This document shows positions 46,801-56,113 of a stretch of DNA of 64,000 nucleotides, piece by piece. Each line of letters starts with the position of its first letter. The first letter of the stretch is position 1. The position numbers and the translations under genes are program-made. The stretch is from contig JASJBG010000007.1 in NCBI GenBank assembly GCA_030066625.1, forward strand, positions 1 to 64,000. Reading direction: 5' to 3'. The DNA is from Woeseiaceae bacterium. GTDB taxonomy: Bacteria > Pseudomonadota > Gammaproteobacteria > Steroidobacterales > Woeseiaceae. The notes beneath the pieces were generated by a model. The model searched no databases and was not told the DNA's origin. It was given only the letters and a program-made list of their open reading frames with translations.

Positions 46801-48129
46801 ATGTCCCGTTCGCTATCGGAAATGTACGGATCATCAAGCCCGTCGGCCAGCGATCCCGCCGTGCGCACCCTGATCGAGCGCCGCAATCAGCTACTTGGGC
46901 CCTATTACCGTCTTTTCTATGACGAACCGGTGCACGTCGTTCGTGGCGAAGATGTCTGGTTGTTCGACGACACGGGCGAGCGCTACCTCGATGCGTACAA
47001 CAACGTCGCCTGTGTGGGTCATTGCCATCCGCGCGTCGTGGATATCCTCGCAAAGCAGGCGGCGACGCTGAATACGCACACCCGCTACCTGCATACGCAT
47101 ATTCTCGACTACGCCGAATCGCTGTTGTCGACGCTGCCGAACGAGATCGGCAGGCTCACGCTCACCTGCACCGGCACCGAGGCCAACGATCTGGCGCTCC
47201 GGATCGCCAACAACCGGGTCGGCGGCAGAGCCGGCATCGTCGTCACCGACTGGGCCTACCACGGCGGCAGCGTCGCGGTCGCGGAAATCACGCCGTGTCT
47301 CGGTATCGGCGTGGGTGAACACGTCCGCACGGTGCCGGCACCGGACAGCTACCGGTGCGACCCCGAGCGACTCGCCGCCGAGCTCGAGGAACAGGTCACG
47401 ACAGCCTTCGCCGATCTGCGCGCGGCAGGCTATGCGCCGGGCGCTTTCGTGTTTGACAGCATTTTCTCGAGCGACGGCGTCTTCGCACACCCGGCCGGCG
47501 TTTTGGTACCGGCCTGCGATGCCGCCAGGCGGCTCGGCGCACTGGTCGTCGCCGACGAGGTTCAGGCGGGCTTCGCGCGCACCGGCGACGCCTTCTGGGG
47601 CTTCGAACGCCACGGCATCGTGCCGGACATCGTCACGATGGGGAAACCGATGGGCAATGGTCATCCGATTGCGGGCCTCGCCGCACGCCCGGAGGTCTTG
47701 GACGCCTTCGCCGACCGAAGCCGCCACTTCAATACCTTCGGCGGCAACCCGGTATCGTGCGCCGTTGGCCAGGCCGTGCTCGACATCATCGTCGAGGAGG
47801 GACTTCAGGAGAACGCGCGGGCCACGGGCGACTATTTGCGCGCGGGCTTGAGCGAGCTGGCCGGGCGTCACGCGCTGATTGGCGATGTTCGCGGCGCCGG
47901 GTTGTTTACTGGCTGCGAGCTCGTGACGGATCGCGAGCCGAAGACCGCCGCGACCGATGCAACGGGCGATGTCGTCAATGCGCTGCGAGCACGCAATGTA
48001 CTCGTGTCACGTGCCGGCCGTGACGGCAACACGCTGAAGATCCGCCCGCCGCTGACCTTCCGACGGAAGCATGCCGATCTCCTCGTTGAGCGGCTCGACG
48101 ACGCGCTGACCGAGGTCGCCAGTGCTTAA
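46801..48129 (+). CDS. Class III aminotransferase
   Basis: YLDAYNNVACVGHCHPRVVD; VVADEVQAGFARTGDAFWGFERHGIVPDIVTMGKPMGNGHPI. Confidence 0.93.
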   Translation: MSRSLSEMYGSSSPSASDPAVRTLIERRNQLLGPYYRLFYDEPVHVVRGEDVWLFDDTGERYLDAYNNVACVGHCHPRVVDILAKQAATLNTHTRYLHTHILDYAESLLSTLPNEIGRLTLTCTGTEANDLALRIANNRVGGRAGIVVTDWAYHGGSVAVAEITPCLGIGVGEHVRTVPAPDSYRCDPERLAAELEEQVTTAFADLRAAGYAPGAFVFDSIFSSDGVFAHPAGVLVPACDAARRLGALVVADEVQAGFARTGDAFWGFERHGIVPDIVTMGKPMGNGHPIAGLAARPEVLDAFADRSRHFNTFGGNPVSCAVGQAVLDIIVEEGLQENARATGDYLRAGLSELAGRHALIGDVRGAGLFTGCELVTDREPKTAATDATGDVVNALRARNVLVSRAGRDGNTLKIRPPLTFRRKHADLLVERLDDALTEVASA

Positions 48130-49681
48130 CCGGCTGTTGCTGCTTCTCGCCGCCGCCGCAATCTCCGCGAGCTGCGGCGGCAAGGAAGCCGGGGACGAAC
48201 AATCCGTACCGGCCGAAACACGGACCGCGACCGAAGAGCCCGCAGCCGCCGCCGTTGTCGACGACGTGCTGGCCAGTCCGGCCATTGGCGACCTGCTGCC
48301 GCAGCCGATGGAGGTCATCTGGCGCACCTGGCTCGGGGACTTCGACGGCATGGTCGAGCGGCGCGTTGTCCGCGTGGTCGTTCCCTACGGCGGCTACCAG
48401 TTCTACTACGACAGCGGCATGCCGCGCGGCGCCGTCTACGAACTCGTGCGCCGCTTCGAGGAGAAGATCAACAAGGACCTCGAGCGTCGGAACGTGCGAG
48501 TTTATGCAGCCGTTATCCCGCTTAGCCGCGAGCAGTTGATTCCGGCGCTGCTGGAAGGCCACGCGGACCTGATCGCCGGTGACCTGACGGTGACCGACGA
48601 ACGCCGGCAGCTGCTCGACTTCAGTCGCCCGCTCTTGCGGGAGGTTCGCGAGATTCTCGTCACGAGCGCCAGCGTCAGCGGCCTCGAGACTCTCGATGAC
48701 CTCGCCGGCAGGGACGTCTACGTGCGCCGCTCGAGCAGCTACTTCGAGCATCTGTCGCGACTCGCGGACGAATTCCCGGAGCGTGGCCTGGAAAAGCCTG
48801 CCATACGCACGCTCGACGAACTGCTCGAAGCCGAAGACGTCCTCGAACTCATGAGCGCGGGCGTCTTCGATATAACGGTGCTTGACGAGTACAAGGCTGA
48901 ATTCTGGGCCGGTGTATTCCCGGAGCTGGTCATGCGCGACGATATCGTCATCAACGAAGGCGGCACGATTGCCTGGGCCATGCGCAAGGACAGTCCGGCG
49001 CTCGCGGCCGTCGTCGAGTCCTTCCTGCGCCAGTACGGGCGCGGGACGCTGGTCGGCAACGATACCTACAATCGCTATCTCGCGGATGCGGACCGGGTGC
49101 GCTGTGCCAACCGCAGCGGCAACATCCGCGAACTCGATGAGCTGGTCGGGTATTTCCGGCAGTCCGGCGAGCAGTTCGGCTTCGACTGGCTCATGCTGGC
49201 GGCGCAGGGCCTGCAGGAATCCGGCCTCAGGCAGAACCGCCAGAGTCCGGCCGGCGCCGTCGGCATCATGCAGATCAAGCCGTCGACGGCGGCCGACCGA
49301 AATGTCGGTATCCCGGACATCTCCACGGCCGAGAACAACATCCATGCCGGCGCGAAATACCTGCGGTTCATCGCCGATCGCTACTACGCGGACGAAGGCA
49401 TCGACAAGCTCAATCAGTGGATATTCAGCCTCGCTGCGTACAACGCCGGCCCGGCGCGGATCAACCGGTTCCGCAGCGAGGCCCGCAAACAAGGCTACGA
49501 TCCCAACGTCTGGTTCGACAACGTCGAGATCGTCGCCGCACGCCGCATCGGCCGGGAAACCGTCACCTACGTCGCCAACATCTTCAAGTACTACGTCAGT
49601 TACAAGCTGATCTACGAGCGCGGCAAGGTCTTTGAAGAGCGCTTCGGCGACCTGCTCGCCGTCTGTGCGCCCGTCGACTGA
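48122..49681 (+). CDS. mltF: MltF-like lytic transglycosylase: SBP_bac_3-like + SLT domain lipoprotein
   Basis: RRQLLDFSRPLLREVREILVTSASVSGLETLDDLAGRDVYVRRSSSYF; LMLAAQGLQESGLRQNRQSPAGAVGIMQIKPSTA; LAAYNAGPARI. Confidence 0.9.
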   Translation: MLNRLLLLLAAAAISASCGGKEAGDEQSVPAETRTATEEPAAAAVVDDVLASPAIGDLLPQPMEVIWRTWLGDFDGMVERRVVRVVVPYGGYQFYYDSGMPRGAVYELVRRFEEKINKDLERRNVRVYAAVIPLSREQLIPALLEGHADLIAGDLTVTDERRQLLDFSRPLLREVREILVTSASVSGLETLDDLAGRDVYVRRSSSYFEHLSRLADEFPERGLEKPAIRTLDELLEAEDVLELMSAGVFDITVLDEYKAEFWAGVFPELVMRDDIVINEGGTIAWAMRKDSPALAAVVESFLRQYGRGTLVGNDTYNRYLADADRVRCANRSGNIRELDELVGYFRQSGEQFGFDWLMLAAQGLQESGLRQNRQSPAGAVGIMQIKPSTAADRNVGIPDISTAENNIHAGAKYLRFIADRYYADEGIDKLNQWIFSLAAYNAGPARINRFRSEARKQGYDPNVWFDNVEIVAARRIGRETVTYVANIFKYYVSYKLIYERGKVFEERFGDLLAVCAPVD

Positions 49682-51199
49682 CTACATCTGGCTCTCGATC
49701 GGCAGCAGGCTCATAAGCCGCGTACTGATCCGGCGCCACAGCGTCGTGTGCGGCTCGCGTTTTGCCGGCCGCTCACCGTCATAACCGTCGTACAGCCAGC
49801 GAATCCCGCCGGTCCGGGCGAGCACCAGCCTGTAGGTATTCCGGCCCAGCGACGCGTCGATGCTCTCCGCCATGCCCGATGCGAGCGCCGCGGACTCAAC
49901 CGCCATTCCCATCTCGGTATTGATGTACAGCGAGCGCGGATCGAGGTTGAAGGAGCCGACGAAGGCGAGCTTCCGATCGACGATGGCAAGTTTCGAATGC
50001 AGCGTGAACTTCTCCGGCGACGGCTGCGCCGGGTCGGCGCGTTCGAATCCGGGCCGGAGCTCGTACAGCTCTATACCCTGGCGCAGCAGAGGCTTACGGT
50101 AGCGCGCGTAGACCGCGTGCACACTCGGGTGATTCGTCGACGCGAGCGAGTTGGTAATGACGACGACGCGCACGCCCTTCCTGACCAGCGCGCTGAACAA
50201 ATCGACGCCCTGTGCCAGCGGTACGAAGTACGGCGAAACGACGATGAGCTCGGATTCGGCGGCGGACGCCTTGCGTCGCAGGTATTCGCTGGTCTCGCCG
50301 ACCTTGCGGCGGACGAGGCCTCGCACCTTGTCAGGATGATCGAGAACCAGCTCGGCCCGCGCCGCGAAAAACTCAAGGGTGCCGTTCTTCAGTCGAGTCG
50401 TCAGCTCGTCGCCGAGCTGTTCGAGCACGGGACTGCCGGCGTGCTCCTCGATGTACGATTTGCCGGCTTGCACGATCTCCGTGATCGACGGCATCGCCTG
50501 CGGTTCGCCGAGTTCTTCGATCGGCGTCGCTTCCAGCGTATTCCAGTACTCGTCGAAGCCATCCGCGACGTCATGCACAACGTCGCCAATTGCCATAAGA
50601 TCATCGTCGAGGAACTCGCTTTCGGCGCTCGTCTGGTAGTACTCGTCGGCAAGATTTCGGCCACCGACAATCGTAATTGCGTTGTCGACCGTGAAGGACT
50701 TGTTGTGCATGCGCCGGTTCAGGAGGTTGAAGTTGGCGATGAAGCTGACGAAGCGGGACCGGTGCCGCGGAAACGGGTTGAACACCCGCACGTCGATGTT
50801 GACGTGGTGGCTGAGCGCAAGCAAACCGGGGTCCACGGGCTGGGTCAGCGCATCGTCCATGAGCAGGCGCACCCTGACGCCGCGACTTGCGGCCTCGATG
50901 AGCGCGAGCGCGATCAGGTTGCCGCTGAGGTCATCCTTGACGAGGTAGCTCTGGATGTCGATGCTCACCTCGGCCATATCGATTAGGCCGAGGCGAATAT
51001 CCAGCGCCTCCGAACCGAGGTCCAGCCGGTAGACACCGCACTCACAGCCGTTGTTCGCGCGCCAGGCGGCCGCAAGCCGCGCGAGCGTGGTGCCGTCCGT
51101 GCGTTCCGCCTTGAACGAAGGCTTGCGCTCAGGCAGCTTGAAAAAACGTCGATACCGATGCGGGACCCGCGCCCCGACCAGTGTGCTGAAAATCCCCAC
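49682..51199 (-). CDS. Phospholipase D / cardiolipin synthase-like protein
   Basis: Two HKD motifs: MHNKSFTVDNAITIVGGRNLADEY and LHSKLAIVDRKLAFVGSFNLDPRSLYINTEMG. Confidence 0.92.
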   Translation of the reverse strand: MGIFSTLVGARVPHRYRRFFKLPERKPSFKAERTDGTTLARLAAAWRANNGCECGVYRLDLGSEALDIRLGLIDMAEVSIDIQSYLVKDDLSGNLIALALIEAASRGVRVRLLMDDALTQPVDPGLLALSHHVNIDVRVFNPFPRHRSRFVSFIANFNLLNRRMHNKSFTVDNAITIVGGRNLADEYYQTSAESEFLDDDLMAIGDVVHDVADGFDEYWNTLEATPIEELGEPQAMPSITEIVQAGKSYIEEHAGSPVLEQLGDELTTRLKNGTLEFFAARAELVLDHPDKVRGLVRRKVGETSEYLRRKASAAESELIVVSPYFVPLAQGVDLFSALVRKGVRVVVITNSLASTNHPSVHAVYARYRKPLLRQGIELYELRPGFERADPAQPSPEKFTLHSKLAIVDRKLAFVGSFNLDPRSLYINTEMGMAVESAALASGMAESIDASLGRNTYRLVLARTGGIRWLYDGYDGERPAKREPHTTLWRRISTRLMSLLPIESQM

Positions 51200-51223
51200 G
51201 CGCCGAGTGTCTCACAGCCCCAA

Positions 51224-51250
51224 CAAAAAGCCCGGCGCTGTGGCCGGGCC
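51224..51250 (-). terminator. Intrinsic terminator (GCCCGGC-cacagc-GCCGGGC-TTTTTG, minus strand) after the DUF4136-like gene
   Basis: 7-bp GC stem followed by T5 on the minus strand. Confidence 0.85.
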
Positions 51251-51273
51251 TTCGGAGACACGATGTTGGTGTG

Positions 51274-51825
51274 TCACCGTCCGAGCGGAAACGCAGCGTC
51301 GAATATCACCTTGACGGCCCTGTCGATCGAGGCCTCGAGGTTCTGGATCGCCTCGTCGGTTACGCGACCGGTGACGCCGCCTTCCCAGACGAGCTGCCGG
51401 CGCTCGACATCGATCAGGTCGATGTGCAGCGTGCCTTCCGTGTACTGGTCGACCTGGGTCGTGTAGCCGCCGTAGCCTCCCCAGGTGTCGTAGAACGGAT
51501 CGCGATAACCGTAGTAGGCGCTCGCCGTCGGCACGCTGCGCGAACGGAGTTTCTCGCGCGTGTTGATGTAGAAGTTCACGCGCACATCCGGCTTGTCCGC
51601 CGAGTATTCGAGACCTCTGCGGTCCATCTGCTGCGCGACGGCCACCTTCAGGAAGTTGGTGACCAGCGATTCGTACTGCTGGTTGTCCGTCGACAGCTCC
51701 GGCATGAACCCCCAGGTCCGGTACTGGCTGAAATCCGTACCGGGATCCTTGTGGGAGAACGTGTTCGGCGTGGACGCGCACCCCGCCAGGGCGACAGCGG
51801 CAACCAGCAGCAGACCACGGACCAT
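51274..51825 (-). CDS. DUF4136-like lipoprotein
   Basis: Lipobox VALAGCAS; TDFSQYRTWGFMP; GTLHIDLIDVERRQLVWEGGVTGRVTDEAIQNLEASIDRAVKVIFDAAFP. Confidence 0.88.
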   Translation of the reverse strand: MVRGLLLVAAVALAGCASTPNTFSHKDPGTDFSQYRTWGFMPELSTDNQQYESLVTNFLKVAVAQQMDRRGLEYSADKPDVRVNFYINTREKLRSRSVPTASAYYGYRDPFYDTWGGYGGYTTQVDQYTEGTLHIDLIDVERRQLVWEGGVTGRVTDEAIQNLEASIDRAVKVIFDAAFPLGR

Positions 51826-51832
51826 CCGGGGT

Positions 51833-52513
51833 CTAGCCTTCGTGGACCGAATCGAGGCCGTCACGCAGACGCGTCGCCCAGCGACGTGCCCAGCGACGCA
51901 CCTCGGCCCAGGTCGTCACCTGAGTTGACCGGGTCATTGTCGTCCCACCTGCCGTATCTGCTCGGCGGCGGTCGACGGCCCGGTAAATCGCTGCGCCGCT
52001 CAGCGAGTCGCGCAGCTCAATGATGAGCGTCGCCTCACCTACCGAAGACAGGAATACCTCGCCGCGGCCAACCATCTGCGGCGGCACGCGCGATACGATG
52101 TCGTGCAGTGCAGCCACGGCAATCAGCGTCTCAGGGCCACGCTGGTCCATCTCGACGATTTCGAACGACTGGAGGTTCGCCAGTTCCTCGCGGAATACGG
52201 CACCGACTTCGTCTATCAGACGCTGGCGGTTCTCGGGACTAATCCAAAACTCGGTCTCGTTTCCGCGGCGTATTGACGAGCTCCGCGGACCCTCGGGCAC
52301 TGTCCGAAACTGAAAGTCCGCCGGACCGAGAATCATCTTGTTGTACGCTGACAGATCGATATTCGGGTCGATCCAGGCATTCGAAAACCTGGAGTGATCA
52401 ATCCTTACGAGGCCGTCGTACGTCATCTCGGCATCGGGGCCGGTCTGCATCGTCGGCTGCGGCGTACAGGCGGCAACGGCGAGCGCAGCCGCCACGAAAA
52501 GAATCTTCTTCAT
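51833..52513 (-). CDS. DUF3313-like lipoprotein
   Basis: Lipobox-like AVAACTPQ; YDGLVRIDHSRFSNAWIDPNIDLSAYNKMILGPADFQFR; SGAAIYRAVDRRRADTAG. Confidence 0.8.
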   Translation of the reverse strand: MKKILFVAAALAVAACTPQPTMQTGPDAEMTYDGLVRIDHSRFSNAWIDPNIDLSAYNKMILGPADFQFRTVPEGPRSSSIRRGNETEFWISPENRQRLIDEVGAVFREELANLQSFEIVEMDQRGPETLIAVAALHDIVSRVPPQMVGRGEVFLSSVGEATLIIELRDSLSGAAIYRAVDRRRADTAGGTTMTRSTQVTTWAEVRRWARRWATRLRDGLDSVHEG

Positions 52514-52730
52514 TTTTGTTCCCTCGGAGCATCGCCCGCGGCGACGTTCCTGCTTACGTTAAACGGGTTTGGGTGAGCAATGATCCGCCGGCCATTCGGG
52601 CATGTCAACGCAGGCCCGAACTCGACCGAAAACGGCGCGCCGGACAGGATCGCTGCGGGCGTTTTGACAATATATTTTTTTCTGGGTTCGCCGCGTTGAC
52701 AGCCCCCCGGCGCAGTGCAACGATGCGGGA

Positions 52731-52836
52731 ACGTTGGATAACGGCACACCTGTCCGAAAGGCAGGGTCGCAAAGCCACCGGTCTAAGGAATCGCTCAGGG
52801 AACGGGCGTCTAGGACAGCGGGGCCACCGGAGACGA
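52731..52836 (+). promoter_or_regulatory. GEMM-I / c-di-GMP-I class riboswitch aptamer
   Basis: GGCACACCTGTCCGAAAGGCAGGGTCGCAAAGCCACCGGTCTAAGG...GACAGCGGGGCCACCGG aligns with GGCAAACCxxxCGAAAGxxxGGGACGCAAAGCCxCCGGCCUAA...GGUAGCGGGGUUACCG. Confidence 0.92.
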
Positions 52837-52838
52837 GA

Positions 52839-54197
52839 ATGAGTGCAGCCCGCCTGAAGAACACCGGACGTTACAGGGCACGGCCACCGGCCGAACCTGC
52901 CGAGATTTCCGCAAACAGCATCAAGACAGTGCTGCGGACGCTCGACCGTGATGCGCATATCGCGACGCCGATCCGGCCCCAGGGCGCGGCGACCGCCTCC
53001 ACCGACTGCAACGTTAGCTCGTCTGGCACGGCCATCCAGCTGTCCGGGCTCGACCGTATTCTCAACATCGATGCCTACAATCACACCGTGACCGCGCAGG
53101 CGGGTGTCCGGCTGTATGCGCTGGCGGAGGCACTCGCGGAGCACGGCCTGGAGCTCATCGGCAATCACGAGATGACCGGCCGCACGCTCGGCGGCGCCAT
53201 TGCGGCACCGTGCCTCGGTGCCGGCATCGGCCGCGAGGCGGGCTCGCTGGGCAGTCACGTGATCAATCTCAAGATCGTAACGGGCGCCGGCAAGCCGATG
53301 ACCGTCACCAGCGAGCAGAAGAACCTGCTCTGCGCGATGCGCGCAAGCTACGGCCTACTCGGCGTGATCGTCGAAGCAACGCTCAGGGTCCAGCCGATCA
53401 GTACCTTTACGGCGACCCACCGGCGGCTCTCGATCGAGGAGTTTTCGAAGGTCGTGGATCGGCTCTCGAACGGCGATGTCGGCTTCCGCTTCTGCCTGAT
53501 GCCCTACCGCGATCGCGTCTACCTGGACCTCAGGCGTTACGGCCCGGACAGCGGCAGTTCCTACAGCGCGCCCTGGAAGATCAAGGACTGGGGCGAGAGC
53601 ACCGTGCTGCCGCACGTCTGCAAATCACTCAACCGGCTGCTGCCGATCCAGTCCGTGCGCTATCGGCTGATCGACAGCGTCACCGAGGCGACCCAGGGCA
53701 TCGTCAACAGCCGTTTCGTGCGCGCCGGCAGCAACGCCACAGCTGCTACGGGCGGCCGCACGGCCAGCAGCACCCGCCGGGTGTTGTATTCGACCTGGTG
53801 TTTCCCGGCGAGTGACTTTTCGTTCGTCCTCAAGGCCTACGAACAATTCTGCACCGAGATGTACGAGCGTACCGGCTATCGTTGTGACGTGCCCGCGATC
53901 GGCTATCGCGTCGTCAAGGATGCATCCGCGGTGCTGTCGCCGTCCTTCGACGAGCCGATGATCGCGCTGCAGACCGCGTCCACGCAGCAGAAGGGCTGGG
54001 ACGACTTCGTCATCGATCTGGCCGACTTCGCCGAGCATTGGGCGGGCGTGCCGATCTTCAGCCAGACGCGCTCGGTCCGCGCCGAGTACGCCGGCCAGGT
54101 CTATGCGGACCGGCTCGACTTCTTCCGCCGCATCCGTCGACAGCTCGACCCCGAGGACCGGCTGCTGACGCCGTTCATGGCGCAGTACTTCCAGTAA
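52839..54197 (+). CDS. FAD-linked oxidase (D-arabinono-1,4-lactone oxidase-type) under the riboswitch
   Basis: ATG directly after the aptamer; GLDRILNIDAYNHTVTAQAGVRLYALAEALAEHGLELIGNHEMTGRTLGGAIAAPCLGAG; C-terminal RIRRQLDPEDRLLTPFMAQYF. Confidence 0.87.
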   Translation: MSAARLKNTGRYRARPPAEPAEISANSIKTVLRTLDRDAHIATPIRPQGAATASTDCNVSSSGTAIQLSGLDRILNIDAYNHTVTAQAGVRLYALAEALAEHGLELIGNHEMTGRTLGGAIAAPCLGAGIGREAGSLGSHVINLKIVTGAGKPMTVTSEQKNLLCAMRASYGLLGVIVEATLRVQPISTFTATHRRLSIEEFSKVVDRLSNGDVGFRFCLMPYRDRVYLDLRRYGPDSGSSYSAPWKIKDWGESTVLPHVCKSLNRLLPIQSVRYRLIDSVTEATQGIVNSRFVRAGSNATAATGGRTASSTRRVLYSTWCFPASDFSFVLKAYEQFCTEMYERTGYRCDVPAIGYRVVKDASAVLSPSFDEPMIALQTASTQQKGWDDFVIDLADFAEHWAGVPIFSQTRSVRAEYAGQVYADRLDFFRRIRRQLDPEDRLLTPFMAQYFQ

Positions 54198-54350
54198 GCC
54201 CAGTTCCGACCACTTTCTTGCGCACGCACGGCCGGAATCGGCGCCGTACGCCGCGGCGTGCCCGAGTAGCGCGTCGCTGCGCGCCTGCAAACGATTGAAA
54301 TAAAGGGACTTCTCTCAGGATACAAGCCGTTACAACCAATCGCTGGTATT

Positions 54351-54389
54351 CATATATCAAACTAATATAATGCATCGCCCCGATATATG
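54351..54389. promoter_or_regulatory. Candidate PadR operator: CATATATC ... GATATATG
   Basis: Perfect 8-bp inverted arms, 23-nt spacer, 15 bp upstream of the padR-like start. Confidence 0.5.
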
Positions 54390-54403
54390 CGGTAATGCGC
54401 GCG

Positions 54404-54949
54404 ATGGATGTAAAGACTGTTTGCCTCGGGATGCTCTCCGACGGAGAGGCGTCCGGTTACGACTTGAAGAAGGAGTTCGAATCGACGTTCGGGCACTTCT
54501 TCGCGGCCGGCTTCGGCTCGATTTACCCGGCACTGGCGGCGCTGGCCGGCGACGGACTGGTGGATTGCCGGGAAGTCCCGCAGGAAGGCAAGCCCGACCG
54601 CAAGGTCTACAGGATCACCTCGGCCGGCATGGCCCGGCTTAAAGAATCGCTGAAAAAGCCCGACCCGAGCCACAAGCTGCGCTCGGAGTTCCTCGCAACG
54701 CTCTGGTTCGCTCACCTGATGGAGCCGGAAGACATCGAGACCGTTCTCAGCAACCGGATGGCTGACATCGACCGCTATATCGTCATGTTCAACGAATACG
54801 ACGCCGGCGGCATGAAAGACTGGACGCCCGGCGAGCGCTTCGTCTGCGGGTTCGGCAAGGCCGTGACGGAGACGATCAGGCAGTACATCGAAGACAACGC
54901 GCACATGCTCAAAGCCAGGCCGACGCAAAAGAAGACGGCGACGGGCTGA
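54404..54949 (+). CDS. PadR-family transcriptional regulator
   Basis: CLGMLSDGEASGYDLKKEFESTFGHFFAAGFGSIYPALAALAGDGLVDCREVPQEGKPDRKVYRITSAGMARL. Confidence 0.93.
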   Translation: MDVKTVCLGMLSDGEASGYDLKKEFESTFGHFFAAGFGSIYPALAALAGDGLVDCREVPQEGKPDRKVYRITSAGMARLKESLKKPDPSHKLRSEFLATLWFAHLMEPEDIETVLSNRMADIDRYIVMFNEYDAGGMKDWTPGERFVCGFGKAVTETIRQYIEDNAHMLKARPTQKKTATG

Positions 54950-54984
54950 GGCCACAAAGAACTCACTGACAGGATTATCAAACG

Positions 54985-56109
54985 ATGGACTTGGGCTTTT
55001 TCGAGAAACACCGTTCGTGGCTGATGTCGGCGGGGATCGCCGCCGTTATCGGCTTGTGGCTGTTGTCCGGCCAGTTCGGGGGCGAGAGCGCTGCTGAGGA
55101 CGTGGCGCCGGCAGCCAGCACCGTCGAGCCGGAGCGTTCCAGCGTACGCGTGCGTACGCAATCGGCCGAGGAGGTGCAGCGTACGATCGTCGTCAATGGC
55201 CAGACCGCACCAGCGCGTATCGTCACGCTGGCGGCGGAGACGGACGGCCGCATCGAGGCCGTTGGCGCAGATCGTGGCAGCAACGTCGCACGCGGCGGCC
55301 TCGTGGTGCGGCTCGACGAGCGCGATCGCAGCGCCCGGCTCGCTCAGGCGCAGGCAACCGTCAAGCAGCGCGAGGTCGAGTTCGAGGCCCGCGAGAGCCT
55401 GAAATCATCGAGCTACGTGTCAGAGGCGCAGCTGCAAGAGGCGGTCGCATTACTCGAGGCGGCAAAAGCCGAACTCACACGCGCCGAACTGGACCTCTCC
55501 TACATGACGATTCGCGCCCCGTTCGACGGCGCGCTGCAGGACCGCATGGTCGAGGAAGGCGATTTCGTGAGTCGCGGCGACCCGGTCGCGACCTTCGTCG
55601 ACAATCGCACGATCGTCGTCTCTGCCGACCTGTCGGAATTTGACGCGGGCCAGGTCGAGGTTGGCGAGACGGCCGAGGCGCGGCTCGCGACCGGTGAGGC
55701 CGTGCATGGCCGCATTCGCTATGTCGCGCCGGTGGCGGATGCCGCGACGCGCACCTTCGCGGTGGAGCTCGAGGTCGACAACGCGAACGGCGACCTGCGT
55801 GCGGGTGGCACAGCCGAACTCAGGATCCCGGCCGAGACCGTGCTCGCGCACCGGATCTCGCCGTCGCTCCTGACGCTGGATGATGCCGGCAACGTCGGTA
55901 TCAAGATCATCAATGACGATGGCGAAGTCGAGTTCGTCGTCGCCGATATTGCGCTGTCGTCCGAGGACGGCGTCTGGGTCGCCGGGTTGCCGGCCACAAC
56001 GACGATCATCACGGTCGGCCAGGGCTTCGTTGCGAGCGGCTCGTTCGTTAACGCCGTGCCCGAGGGCGACTCCGACACGGCTGTGGCGATAAAGTCCGAC
56101 GGAGAGTAG
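54985..56109 (+). CDS. RND efflux periplasmic adaptor (MFP/HlyD-like)
   Basis: RIVTLAAETDGRIEAVGADRGSNVARGGLVVRLDERDRSARLAQAQATV; LDLSYMTIRAPFDGALQDRMVEEGDFVSRGDPVATFVD. Confidence 0.93.
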   Translation: MDLGFFEKHRSWLMSAGIAAVIGLWLLSGQFGGESAAEDVAPAASTVEPERSSVRVRTQSAEEVQRTIVVNGQTAPARIVTLAAETDGRIEAVGADRGSNVARGGLVVRLDERDRSARLAQAQATVKQREVEFEARESLKSSSYVSEAQLQEAVALLEAAKAELTRAELDLSYMTIRAPFDGALQDRMVEEGDFVSRGDPVATFVDNRTIVVSADLSEFDAGQVEVGETAEARLATGEAVHGRIRYVAPVADAATRTFAVELEVDNANGDLRAGGTAELRIPAETVLAHRISPSLLTLDDAGNVGIKIINDDGEVEFVVADIALSSEDGVWVAGLPATTTIITVGQGFVASGSFVNAVPEGDSDTAVAIKSDGE

Positions 56110-56113
56110 TCGT

